From: Sphingomonas_D zeicaulis
GTDB taxonomy: Bacteria > Pseudomonadota > Alphaproteobacteria > Sphingomonadales > Sphingomonadaceae
Length of the DNA stretch: 64,000 nt
Reading direction: 5' to 3'
Assembly: GCF_050433225.1 (NCBI RefSeq)
Contig: NZ_JBNPXQ010000006.1
Span: forward strand, 1 to 64,000
The translations under genes were made by a program, and so were the position numbers. Within the stretch, counting starts at the first letter, position 1. Each line of letters begins with the position of its first letter. Under the pieces are notes generated by a model, which saw only the letters and a program-made list of their open reading frames with translations, searched no databases and had not been told where the DNA came from. This document shows positions 34,075 through 42,746 of this stretch, piece after piece.

Positions 34075-36417
34075 TCAGAAGTGGATCGTCAGGGTCGAAC
34101 CATAGGTGCGCGGCAGACCTGGAATATAGCTGATGAAGCCGAGCGTGTCGTAGCCCGAAGCACCGAGGGCCTTGTACTTCTTGTCGGTGAGGTTGCGCAC
34201 ATAGGCGGCAAGATCGCCGGTGCTGCCAAGGATGCCATTCCATTCGAGCCGAAGATCGACCAGGCCATATGGTACGCTGGTTGCCCGTCGTTCGCCATTG
34301 TCGGACCAGTAGATGCGGTCCTGATGATAATATTGCCCGGAGATCGCGATCGTGCCTTGGTCGTCGAGCTGATATTCGTAGCGCGCGTTGGCGCCGAACT
34401 GCCATTTCGGCGTGCCTGCAAACGGATTGTCGCTGCCGTCGACCACCCGAGTACCCGATCCGTCAGCATTTGCGGCCACGACGTAGCTGAAGCGCTTGTA
34501 TTCTGGACGGGTGTAGGCGGCATAGCCGGCGAGGCTGAGGCCGCTGACCGGCCGGATCGAAAGTTCGAGTTCACCGCCGTCGATCTCACCCGCGGCGGCA
34601 TTGAGGATATAGGATTGCGCGGTCACTTCCCCCGGGAACTGGGCGAAGATCGAACGTTGAATATCCTTATAGTCTTGGTGGTAGACGGAAAGATTGGCGC
34701 GCACCGGCATCGCGGCCAGGTTGAAGTCGAGCTTCACGCCGCCTTCGTAGTTGGTGACGATCTCCGGCCTGAACGGGCCGAAGCTGCCCTGCGCGCCGAC
34801 GCCGGCACGACTGCCGCGCAGATTATATCCCCCGGACCGATAGCCGCGCGACACGTTCGCATAAACCAGAGTGGAGGGCGACGGCTTCCACGAGAGACCC
34901 GCAGTCCAGGTCGGCCGCTTGTCCCTGTAGGCCGGCAGCGATGCGAGGCAGTCGGGCAGGGCGGTGCCATTGTTGCAGGCGATCGCTGGGGGAAGCCCGT
35001 CATAGCCGATGCTGGGGGGCACCAGCCCCGCCACGCCGGACACATAGGTCCGGGCATCGAGCGTGCGTCGGTCCCAGCTGTAGCGAATGCCGGCCAGCGC
35101 GGTAAGCGTTCCTGTCAGCTTGATATCGACCTGTCCGAACAGCGACATCGACCGGTTGGTGGCGCGGCCGCCGCCGGCCTGCGATATGCCGTACCCGCCG
35201 ATGATCGTCTGCTGGAAGTCGCGTCCCTTCTCGCGGAAGTAATAGCCGCCGATGACGAAGGAAAGCCGGTCGTCGAGGAGCTTCCCCTGAAGCTGCAGTT
35301 CCTCGCTGACCTGATGCTCGTTGGCCTGGTTGATCGCGTTGAAGAACGGGACGCCACTGCGTGTCTTGACCGACGAGCCGTCGAACTCGAGGCCGATCAA
35401 CGTATCGATCTCGCGATATCCGAAGACATTCTTGAGCGTGAGGCCGTCGCCGACGTCCAGCGTTGCGATGTCGGTCACGCCGAACGTCCGGACGCGGTTC
35501 GGGTTTGGCGCCAGGTCGCCGGTCATCTCGTAGAAGCCGAGTGCCGCCTGCTCAGCGTTCGCTGCGGCGACCGCGGCGGGGTCCATCGAGGGGAAGGATG
35601 AGGCTGCGGGTCCGAGCCCCTGTGAGATCAGCGGAACACCGGTTCCGGAGGTGCGCGTCCGCTGGACCGTGAGATAGTTCTCGAACGCGCCGGCGGTAAA
35701 CAGCGCACCCAGCCGAAATGCGAAGTTGCGTTCATCGCCGAGCAGGTCTCCGGTCGACACATTGCGGACGAAGCCATCCTTGCGATCCGCCTTCAGTGCC
35801 GCGCGAAAACGAAGGCTGTCCGATGCCGGCAGGTTCAGGATCGCGGTCACTTCCCGCTGATCGAAATTGCCCAGGCCCACGGCGACGGAGCCCTCCAGCC
35901 GATCGGTCGGGCGGCGCGAGACCACCAGCAGCGCGCCGCCGGTCGTGTTGCGACCGAACAGCGTACCTTGGGGGCCTTTGAGGACCTGCACATTCTCAAG
36001 GTCGAGCAGAGACTGGTTCACGCCGTGAACGCGCGCCTGATAGACCTCGTCGACATAGACCCCGACCGAGGGGTCTTGCGTGATCAGCGCCTCTTGCTGG
36101 CGCTGCCCGCGGATCTGGAACGCGGGAACCGCGGAGCCGTACGGACCGGGCTGCACCTGAAAGCCGGGGGCCTGGTAACGAATATCCTCGAGCTTGACGA
36201 CGCCGCGTTCGGCGAGCTGCTCGCCGCTGATCGCGGTCACCGCCACCGGGACGTCCTGAAGGCGCTCCTCCCGGCGGCGCGCGGTCACGATTATCTCTTC
36301 GATGCTCGCCGCAGCGCGGCCTTCTTCTACGTCCTGTGCTGTGGCAGCGTGCGGCGATGCAGTTGCGAGCAGCGACGACGCCGTCAGCAAGACGCGCGGC
36401 GAGACAGTTCTCGACAT
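34075..36417 (-). CDS. TonB-dependent outer-membrane receptor
   Basis: A 780-residue receptor: signal peptide ending near ATAQD, a TonB-box-like IEEIIVTARRREERLQDVPVAVT segment, plug domain with VQVLKGPQGTLFGRNTTGG, then a 22-strand barrel ending in TIHF. GAGGGGAAAATCA precedes the ATG at 36417. It likely imports a bulky hydrophobic substrate for the neighbouring oxidation genes rather than iron, as is common for such sphingomonad receptors (inference). It follows the VOC gene at 36,493 in the same direction. Confidence 0.92.
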   Translation of the reverse strand: MSRTVSPRVLLTASSLLATASPHAATAQDVEEGRAAASIEEIIVTARRREERLQDVPVAVTAISGEQLAERGVVKLEDIRYQAPGFQVQPGPYGSAVPAFQIRGQRQQEALITQDPSVGVYVDEVYQARVHGVNQSLLDLENVQVLKGPQGTLFGRNTTGGALLVVSRRPTDRLEGSVAVGLGNFDQREVTAILNLPASDSLRFRAALKADRKDGFVRNVSTGDLLGDERNFAFRLGALFTAGAFENYLTVQRTRTSGTGVPLISQGLGPAASSFPSMDPAAVAAANAEQAALGFYEMTGDLAPNPNRVRTFGVTDIATLDVGDGLTLKNVFGYREIDTLIGLEFDGSSVKTRSGVPFFNAINQANEHQVSEELQLQGKLLDDRLSFVIGGYYFREKGRDFQQTIIGGYGISQAGGGRATNRSMSLFGQVDIKLTGTLTALAGIRYSWDRRTLDARTYVSGVAGLVPPSIGYDGLPPAIACNNGTALPDCLASLPAYRDKRPTWTAGLSWKPSPSTLVYANVSRGYRSGGYNLRGSRAGVGAQGSFGPFRPEIVTNYEGGVKLDFNLAAMPVRANLSVYHQDYKDIQRSIFAQFPGEVTAQSYILNAAAGEIDGGELELSIRPVSGLSLAGYAAYTRPEYKRFSYVVAANADGSGTRVVDGSDNPFAGTPKWQFGANARYEYQLDDQGTIAISGQYYHQDRIYWSDNGERRATSVPYGLVDLRLEWNGILGSTGDLAAYVRNLTDKKYKALGASGYDTLGFISYIPGLPRTYGSTLTIHF

Positions 36418-36492
36418 TGATTTTCCCCTCAATGGCGGGTCGATCGTGCTCGACCCTTGTTTTTTTGCGATTTTGGGCGGCGGCCGGCGCAG

Positions 36493-36963
36493 CTAGGCCG
36501 GCAGCCGCATGGGCATGAAACGCCATTCGAATGCGGGCTCGTGACCGCGCTTCGCTTGGATATGCTGGACGTCGAACCAGATCGGCAGCAGGTAGCGGAC
36601 ATAGAAGGCGCGTGTCAGCGTCGCTTCGAGGTCCAGCACGCCGACGTCGCGGATTTCCACCCGCGGGTCGCGCCGTTGCCAGTCGCGGGCGCGCGTCAGC
36701 ACCTGCTCCACGGCGTCATTGTCGTCCATTTGGAAGCCGAGATGATCCTCGGAAGCGCGGCCCAGTGGCTCGGGATGCTCGGCGATGAAAAGGAACTGGC
36801 TTGCATCCTGGTCGGTCTTCACGACCAGGCTGGGGAAGTCGAGGCCAGGGAAAACGGATCGTTCGAAGTCCAGTACCTCATGGAGAAAGGCGTAGAGCGC
36901 TTCGCCATTCTCGGCAACGAAGCCTGGCGCGACCGTCAACTCCATATGATTGAAGCGCATCAT
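36493..36963 (-). CDS. VOC (glyoxalase/dioxygenase fold) protein
   Basis: A 156-residue protein with the vicinal-oxygen-chelate start FNHMELTV, SQFLFIAEHPEPLG and EDHLGFQMDDNDAVEQVL, giving His and Glu positions that may hold a metal. The long C-terminal helix part with AFYVRYLLPIWFDVQHIQ is unusual. The reaction is unknown; VOC proteins in catabolic clusters are isomerases, extradiol-type dioxygenases or binding proteins. It lies 75 bp upstream of the TonB receptor start, likely co-transcribed. Confidence 0.75.
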   Translation of the reverse strand: MMRFNHMELTVAPGFVAENGEALYAFLHEVLDFERSVFPGLDFPSLVVKTDQDASQFLFIAEHPEPLGRASEDHLGFQMDDNDAVEQVLTRARDWQRRDPRVEIRDVGVLDLEATLTRAFYVRYLLPIWFDVQHIQAKRGHEPAFEWRFMPMRLPA

Positions 36964-37867
36964 CGCTTCTGGATCTTAACCGGCTGTGGTCCTTGGGCTT
37001 GATCGCCGACGCGAGCATCGGCTCGATACCCACCGCCGATGGTGCCTAAACGCGCGCCCTCAAACGCGCCAGCGATGCGCTGTTGCCTCATCATCATCTC
37101 CCTGTATCGCCACCGTCTCGGGCGCTGGCTTGTCCTGTGGCGGTCAGGATATGGGCGAACAGCCGACAGCAAAATGCGATAAAGAGCAAAACAGACTTGT
37201 CGCCGCCGCACCGACCCGCATTGGTCGAACTGGCATTCCTGCAAACCGGTAACGCCAGATCGGTCGCACGTTCGGCGCTTGAAGGAGTCGACCTGCTGAA
37301 ATTCTCTTATCGGTGTGCATCTCCTTCTGCGCGATGCTCCCCTCACGCTTTATGTCACGCATCCCCCGCGCGAGCTTAGCGGCTGGGTTCACTGGCGGCG
37401 ACGCCGGCAGGCCGGGCATCTCAGCGGCTTCGGTCTGCAGTTTCACGCATGTGATGCCGATAACCCTGACATTGCTGCCGCGATTGCTGCGACGCAAAAC
37501 AAGCGTGCCTTTCAGGCATCTTCTCCTAAACTTTCAGGTCGGACCATCGCGTCCGACCTTTCTTTTTGCACCTTGAGCGGCTTTGCCGGCATTTTCGCGG
37601 AAATGGGGGCGAGCGCACGAACGAGAGCCGCGATGGTGAAAAGCTTTTAGGCCCATGCCGTTACGAACGGGTCCGGAAGGCGGAACAGCGGCGACCGTGA
37701 TCGATCGACTTCAACCGTCGAGATCCATCCCGGACAAGCCTTGGCCACGGCCGGTTGCATCAGAAGGGCGATGAGAGTTCCCCTTGGGATGGGTAGGGAT
37801 TGTCGTCACAGGCAAAGGCGATAGGATGAGACCTCACGCGCGCGCCTTGAGGGGAGCAATCCGAAGC
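36964..37867. other. Long non-coding stretch with an orphan terminator
   Basis: No convincing gene in about 0.9 kb. An open frame at 37,315-37,650 (GTG start, plus strand) has a faint PilZ-like look (GWVHWRRRR then GFGLQFHA) but runs through the strong terminator at 37,536-37,567, so it is probably decayed or not a gene. The terminator on the plus strand without an upstream gene raises the possibility of a small RNA starting somewhere in 37,100-37,450. Confidence 0.35.
37536..37567 (+). terminator. Strong rho-independent terminator
   Basis: Perfect 9 bp arms AGGTCGGAC and GTCCGACCT around a CATCGC loop, followed directly by TTTCTTTTT. All features of an intrinsic terminator on the plus strand are present, but no coding gene ends just upstream. 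Confidence 0.8.
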
Positions 37868-38149
37868 ATGACGCATCTTCGAACGGTCGAGGGGAATGGC
37901 CAACTCGTGGCCGAAGGCAATGTGATCGGGCCGGTACGGTACCGACTGAACGTCTTCCAGGATCATCACGACAAATGGGCGGACGGCATCATCGAAGGTG
38001 AGGTGGCTTCGAGCAGCATTATCGATGCCGGCAGGGCCATCGTGGTTCATCGACCCAGCGGCGACACTTTCCAGTTGATGATCGTTCGACCGGAGACGGA
38101 ACTCCGCCATCTCGTTGTGCGATCGTGCGGCCCCTTTCCCGAACATTGA
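37868..38149 (+). CDS. Small hypothetical protein
   Basis: A 93-residue protein reading like a small beta-barrel: GNGQLVAEGNVIGPVRYRLNVFQ, then GIIEGEV, then TFQLMIVRPETELRHLVVRS. The alternating hydrophobic pattern and normal composition favour a real gene. The ATG at 37868 is chosen where the pattern begins; 37826 is an alternative. Function unknown; it stands alone among leftward genes. Confidence 0.6.
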   Translation: MTHLRTVEGNGQLVAEGNVIGPVRYRLNVFQDHHDKWADGIIEGEVASSSIIDAGRAIVVHRPSGDTFQLMIVRPETELRHLVVRSCGPFPEH

Positions 38150-38510
38150 CCGGTCACGACGCCGTTGAACCCCCGGGCCGATGGGCTTGGTCGCCGGCGT
38201 CATCTGTCGATGGCGAGAGGCGTGCGAAGGGCGCGCGCAGCGATCGACGGCATCGCGATCAATGCCGGCCCCTGCCGGCGCGGAACACTCGCGGCAGCCG
38301 GGCTGATCGCCGTTCCCGCCTATGACGACAGATCGGGGCAAGGCAGGGCGATCGCTCGTCGTCCGGACTAATGCATGCTGCCGCGCTTCCAGCCCGGATG
38401 ACTCGCATTGCCGGCATTTCACAGGGCAAGTCGCTGCTGCTCGACAGGCATCGGCATCATGAAGCCAGGCGGACGGCGCGCTGACGCGCCTACTTCGCCC
38501 CGGTTTGATC
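38150..38510. other. Intergenic gap
   Basis: Between the small hypothetical gene and the stop of the leftward thiolase no gene is supported; short open frames here are Arg/Ala-rich with no ribosome binding site. No strong hairpin or T-run was noted that would identify a terminator for either neighbour. Confidence 0.3.
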
Positions 38511-39704
38511 TCAAGTCTGCGGGCGCTCAAGCACCAGGGCGATACCCTGCCCGCCACCAATGCACATCGTGACGAGGCCATAGCGGCCACCGACGCGTTC
38601 CAGTTCGTAGATCGCCTTCACTGTCAGGATCGCACCGGTCGCGCCGATCGGATGGCCGAGCGAGATGCCCGAGCCGTTGGGATTGACCTTGTCCGGATCG
38701 AATCCGAGCCCTTTCGCCACCGCACAGGCCTGCGCCGCGAATGCCTCGTTGGATTCGATGACATCGATCTGATCGAGCGTCAGCCCGGCGCGCTCCAGCG
38801 CGATCGGCACCGCCTTGACCGGGCCGATGCCCATCACCGCCGGATCGACGCCGGCATGGCCCCAGCCGAGGATCCGTGCCATCGGCTTGAGCCCGCGCGC
38901 CGCGACCACCTTGCCGCTCGCCAGCACCAGCGCCGCCGCGCCATCATTGATGCCGCTGGCATTACCGGCGGTGACGCTGCCATCCTTGCGGAACGCCGGC
39001 CGCAGCGCGGCGAGGCTTTCCGCGGTGGTCTCGGCGCGGACATGCTCGTCGGCCGCGAAGATCCGCGTGCCCTTTCGCTCCTTCACCTCGATCGGCAGGA
39101 TCTGGCTGTCGAAGCGCCCTTCCGACTGCGCCTGCGCGGCGCGCCGATGACTCTCGGCGGCCGCGGCATCCTGCGCGGCGCGGTCGATGCCGTGGCGCTC
39201 GGCGACATTCTCCGCGGTGATGCCCATGTGGAAGCCCTCGAACGGGTCGCTCAGCACCTCGATCATCACGTCGACCATCTCGATCGCGCCCATCTTCTGC
39301 CCGAAGCGTGCCGAGGAAACCTGGTGCGGCGAACGGCTCATCACCTCCGCACCGCCAGCAACCGCGACCTCGCACTCGCCAAGCGTCAGCATCTGCGCGG
39401 CGGAAACCACCGCCTGCACGCCCGAACCGCATAGCCGGTTGAGCGTCAGCGCCGGCGCCTCGACGGGGATGCCCGCGTTCACCGCGGCGACCCGCGCGAG
39501 ATAGGCATCCCTGGGGGTGGTCGCGATCACCTGGCCCATCACGACATGCTGCACGTCCGCCGGCACCAGCCCCGCGCGATCGATCGCCTCGGCGATCACG
39601 CGCTTGCCGAGTTCGGCGGGCGCAAAATCCTTGAGGCTGCCCCCGAAATCACCGATCGCCGTGCGCACGCCGGCAACAATATAGACGCCGTTCTGGTCGC
39701 TCAT
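38511..39704 (-). CDS. Acetyl-CoA acetyltransferase (thiolase)
   Basis: A 397-residue thiolase: acyl-accepting Cys in NRLCGSG (C92), NGSGISLGHPIGATG carrying the His, and the second Cys in MCIGGGQG. It cleaves beta-ketoacyl-CoA to acetyl-CoA and a shortened acyl-CoA, or runs in reverse. It is the last gene of the leftward SDR-VOC-P450-SDR-thiolase series, but 500 bp without genes separate it from the SDR, so it may have its own promoter with the inverted repeat at 39,737-39,762. Confidence 0.93.
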   Translation of the reverse strand: MSDQNGVYIVAGVRTAIGDFGGSLKDFAPAELGKRVIAEAIDRAGLVPADVQHVVMGQVIATTPRDAYLARVAAVNAGIPVEAPALTLNRLCGSGVQAVVSAAQMLTLGECEVAVAGGAEVMSRSPHQVSSARFGQKMGAIEMVDVMIEVLSDPFEGFHMGITAENVAERHGIDRAAQDAAAAESHRRAAQAQSEGRFDSQILPIEVKERKGTRIFAADEHVRAETTAESLAALRPAFRKDGSVTAGNASGINDGAAALVLASGKVVAARGLKPMARILGWGHAGVDPAVMGIGPVKAVPIALERAGLTLDQIDVIESNEAFAAQACAVAKGLGFDPDKVNPNGSGISLGHPIGATGAILTVKAIYELERVGGRYGLVTMCIGGGQGIALVLERPQT

Positions 39705-39736
39705 CGGTGTCCCTCCAATATCTCAGTTTCAGGATC

Positions 39737-39762
39737 GGTTGCACGAAGTGGTTCGTGCAACC
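39737..39762. repeat. Perfect 11 bp inverted repeat upstream of thiolase
   Basis: GGTTGCACGAA and TTCGTGCAACC around GTGG, about 33 bp upstream of the thiolase ATG on its promoter side. The position suits a repressor operator (for example a TetR- or MarR-type dimer); no T-run follows. Confidence 0.55.
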
Positions 39763-39834
39763 TCTTTGACAATGCTCGTCTGGATCTCGACTGGGGATCT
39801 TCGGAGGAATGTCGGTCCTCGTCACAAATGAAGG

Positions 39835-39870
39835 CGGCTCGACAATCCCGATTTCGGGAATGTCGAGCCG
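39835..39870. repeat. 17 nt inverted repeat, one mismatch
   Basis: Arms 39,835-39,851 and 39,854-39,870 pair at 16 of 17 positions with a TT loop. The inner part reads CAATCCCGA-TT-TCGGGAATG. No poly-T follows on either strand, so a REP-like or protein-bound element is as likely as a terminator. Confidence 0.55.
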
Positions 39871-40205
39871 TCCCCGACCCCGTTGACGGCGGAACCGGTG
39901 GCGTCCGTCTGTCACCCATCGGCAGCGTTGTCACTTGCTTCGCTTCGGCCCAATGGCGCGTTGGCGACACGCATCACGGTTGCGATCCATCCATCGAATG
40001 GCGACGGCCGGGGCTTGACGTCGGCGGGGCAGCGCGTGCGTCGGCGCGAGCCACCCGGGCCTGACTGCTTCCGCGACCCGACCGGTCGTGGCCGGATCAG
40101 GCCGGCGCGCGTGATGATCGGCGGCGGGGCAGCGCTCGAAAACGCCGATGTCGTGAATTTTTCCGGTGGCCCGGCTTTCGACGACAATGCTTTGGCATCG
40201 CCGTG

Positions 40206-40985
40206 TCAGGAGACGGCATAGCCGCCATCTACAGTGAGATGATGGCCCGTGACATAGCTCGACGCGTCGCTCGCCATGAAAAGAATGGCGCGAGCCTGCT
40301 CGATCGGATCCGATACGCGCCCGAGCGGAATGCGGCCCGGTTGTGTCATCGGTCCCCGGAAGGGGAGCGAATCGCCCATCGCTTTGGCGCCGCCGCTGGC
40401 CGTGCCACCGGGCTGGACCGAATTGACGCGGATACCATGTTCGGCGAACTCCGCCGCTGCCGCGCGGGTCATTGCATCGACGCCGGCCTTGGCCGAGTCG
40501 TAATGCATGTTGTTGAAGATCGTCGGATGGGCGGCGCTGACCGACGAAATGTTGACGATCGAACCGCCGCGGCCCTGATCGCGCATGATCCTGATCGCCT
40601 CGCGCATCATCAGGAAGGTACCGCGCGTCGTGACCGCGTGCATGACATCCCATTCGGATGCTGGCATCGCCATTGTATCTGCCTTGCGGCGGTAGGCTGC
40701 GACATTGGCCAGCACATCGACACCGCCGAATGCCGCCAGCGCTGTTTCGAACACCGCCGCCACCTGCGCTTCATCGGCGATGTCGCAGACGATCCATGGT
40801 GAACCGACGGCTTCCGCGGCGTCGCGCACCGCATCTTCCACGATATCGACGAACAGCACGCGTGCATTGACCTGCGTGAACAGGGTGGCCGTGGCGCGAC
40901 CGATGCCGGACCCTGCACCGGTGACGATGGCGGCCTTGCCTTCGAGCGAGAAGGCGGAAAGCGCGGACATTATGGTCAAGTTCAT
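40206..40985 (-). CDS. Short-chain dehydrogenase/reductase (SDR)
   Basis: A protein of about 259 residues, classical SDR: VTGAGSGIGRATATLF (cofactor), an NVAA segment, IVNISSVSAAH with the Ser, YDSAKAG with Tyr and Lys, and a GHHLTVDGGYAVS end. The acidic residue after VLFVD favours NAD. It probably oxidises an alcohol made by the P450 upstream (inference). ATG at 40985 (GAAGGA abuts it) or 40970; neither spacing is ideal. Confidence 0.88.
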   Translation of the reverse strand: MNLTIMSALSAFSLEGKAAIVTGAGSGIGRATATLFTQVNARVLFVDIVEDAVRDAAEAVGSPWIVCDIADEAQVAAVFETALAAFGGVDVLANVAAYRRKADTMAMPASEWDVMHAVTTRGTFLMMREAIRIMRDQGRGGSIVNISSVSAAHPTIFNNMHYDSAKAGVDAMTRAAAAEFAEHGIRVNSVQPGGTASGGAKAMGDSLPFRGPMTQPGRIPLGRVSDPIEQARAILFMASDASSYVTGHHLTVDGGYAVS

Positions 40986-41010
40986 TCCTTCGATGGCCGG
41001 ATGAAGTGGA

Positions 41011-42252
41011 TCACGCATCCCAGAGGAGATGAAGCGAGTTGACGCCGTTGACCGCACCGGAATGGGTGACCGGGGGGCGGTCGGGATCGAGCCTGAAGTC
41101 GGGGAGGGCCTTCAGCCACTCCTGTAGGAAGATCTGGATTTCGGCGCGCGCCAGCGCGTTGCCCACGCATTTGTGGGCGCCGTTCCCGAACGTATTGTGT
41201 GTCGGATCGCGATCCAGGTCGATTTCGAGAGGACGGTTGTAGAGCCTGTCGTCCATGCTCGACATGGATATCGGCACCATCACCATCTCATCCCGCTTGA
41301 AGGGCACGCCCTTATAGTCGAAATCGCGGGTGATCAGCCTGCCAGTGTTCGACAGGCCGAAGCGGCGCAGAAATTCTTCCGTGGCCCGCGGAATGATCTC
41401 GGGCTGCTCAATGAGGCGGCGACGATGCTCGGGATGCTGGGCCAGATGGCGGGTGATGAACGACAGCATGTTCGCAACCGTGTCCAGCCCGCCGAAGAAG
41501 ACGAGGACCGCCATGCCTATGACCTCATATTCGCCGAGGAACCGCGGATTGTTCCGCCATGCTGCGATTTTGCTGAGGAGATCGTCGCCGGGGTCGGCGT
41601 AGCGCTCGTCCAGCACGTTCTGAAGATAGGTGACGACCTTGCCCTGCGCGTCCAGTTTCTCGCGTGAGTCGGTGGAGGTCATGAAGGTGACCCCCCACTC
41701 CACAAACTGTTCGCGATGCGCGAGCGGCAGATCGACGATCCCCAGGAACATCGTCACCGGCATCACGCGGGCGAAGTCGTTGACGAATTCGCAACCGCCC
41801 CGCGGTTTTATGGATGCAATGAGTTCGCGCGTCAGCGCATCCGCCTGCTCGCGCATGATACGCACGCGGGTCGGCGTGAAGAATGGATTCAGGATCGCGC
41901 GATACCGGGCGTGCAACGGCGGATCGACGGTCAATGGCGGCATGCGGATCGGCGACGAGCCGCGGGGAATGGAAAAGATCTCGTGGCTGAAAACCTCGAA
42001 ATTCTCCTGTACGGCCTTGATGTCTTCGCCGCGCGTGAGGATCCAGTGCCCGCCATTGCAGGGCGTCCAGACAATATCCGGCCCGTCGTGCAGCCGCGAC
42101 CATGCCGAATAGACGTCACCGTCATCGATCCCGGGCGGATGGAGATAGTCGAAGTCGACGACAAGCTCCGGTGGAACATGTGCCGGCACAGCAACCCGCT
42201 CGTAAAGTGCGCGATGCTGGCTGTAGATGTCGGTGACATCGGCTTCCGCCAT
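41011..42252 (-). CDS. Cytochrome P450, CYP101 (P450cam)-like
   Basis: A 413-residue bacterial P450. Segments match P450cam closely from memory: VPAHVPPELVVDFD, DIVWTPCNGGHWILTRG, the I-helix GGLDTVANMLSF, the E-x-x-R helix EEFLRRF, and heme-Cys loop FGNGAHKCVG with C362. CYP101 enzymes hydroxylate camphor and related terpenoids using a 2Fe-2S ferredoxin and a reductase. A putidaredoxin-like ferredoxin gene is at 50,558; no reductase is visible. AAGGAGAGGATC precedes the ATG. Confidence 0.92.
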   Translation of the reverse strand: MAEADVTDIYSQHRALYERVAVPAHVPPELVVDFDYLHPPGIDDGDVYSAWSRLHDGPDIVWTPCNGGHWILTRGEDIKAVQENFEVFSHEIFSIPRGSSPIRMPPLTVDPPLHARYRAILNPFFTPTRVRIMREQADALTRELIASIKPRGGCEFVNDFARVMPVTMFLGIVDLPLAHREQFVEWGVTFMTSTDSREKLDAQGKVVTYLQNVLDERYADPGDDLLSKIAAWRNNPRFLGEYEVIGMAVLVFFGGLDTVANMLSFITRHLAQHPEHRRRLIEQPEIIPRATEEFLRRFGLSNTGRLITRDFDYKGVPFKRDEMVMVPISMSSMDDRLYNRPLEIDLDRDPTHNTFGNGAHKCVGNALARAEIQIFLQEWLKALPDFRLDPDRPPVTHSGAVNGVNSLHLLWDA

Positions 42253-42268
42253 GATCCTCTCCTTGAAG

Positions 42269-42736
42269 TCAGTTGTAAGGCACGTCGTCGTAAAGCGACG
42301 TTGCGATGCCGGTGAGATAGACAAATTCGCTGTAGATGCCGGTTGCCGCGCGCGTGTCGACATAGAGATAGTTGAGCTGGCCATCCATCGCCGCGCCCTT
42401 GAGCGGCGTTGCATATCCGGCCGCCGCGACGCGGTGGTTGACAGCATCCCACGCCGTGCTGTCCGCCACGCGAAAACCGTAATGGTGCAAGCGGACGGCG
42501 TCCGGATCGTCCGGCAAGTAGGGAAAATATAGTTCCGGGGCGCCGGGGCGGATCGCGATGAGTTCGATCATCGTGGCTCCGATCCAGGCATGCGCGGAGT
42601 CCATGACATCGGAGGTGCGCTTGCGACGGAAGCGACTGATGCCATGGCTCCGGGCGAGGGCCTGCGTGGCCCGATCGAGGTCGCGGGCGACGAAGCCCAT
42701 CTGGTAGAAGCCATCGAACAATGTCGTCATCGCCAT
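42269..42736 (-). CDS. VOC family protein
   Basis: A 155-residue protein with the VOC pattern: FYQMGFVARDLDRATQAL, MIELIAIRPGAPELYFPYLP, HHYGFRVAD and NYLYVDTRAATGIYSEFVYL. It resembles glyoxalase-like proteins found in aromatic and steroid catabolic clusters; reaction unknown. The ATG at 42736 has GAGGC upstream. It lies between the SDR and P450 genes with short gaps, so it is one operon with them. Confidence 0.78.
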   Translation of the reverse strand: MAMTTLFDGFYQMGFVARDLDRATQALARSHGISRFRRKRTSDVMDSAHAWIGATMIELIAIRPGAPELYFPYLPDDPDAVRLHHYGFRVADSTAWDAVNHRVAAAGYATPLKGAAMDGQLNYLYVDTRAATGIYSEFVYLTGIATSLYDDVPYN

Positions 42737-42746
42737 ATGCCTCGCC

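Larger units (their letters stand above)
39705..40205. other. Intergenic region with two inverted repeats
   Basis: No gene supported in 500 bp between the SDR stop and the thiolase start. It holds a perfect 11 bp inverted repeat just upstream of the thiolase and a 17 nt inverted repeat with one mismatch 75 bp further on. The first may be an operator for the thiolase promoter; the second looks like a terminator stem or a REP-type element. Confidence 0.4.

Noticed and set aside
37315..37650. Possible PilZ-like small protein starting at GTG
   Set aside because: Only a faint motif resemblance, no ribosome binding site, and the frame runs through a strong intrinsic terminator.
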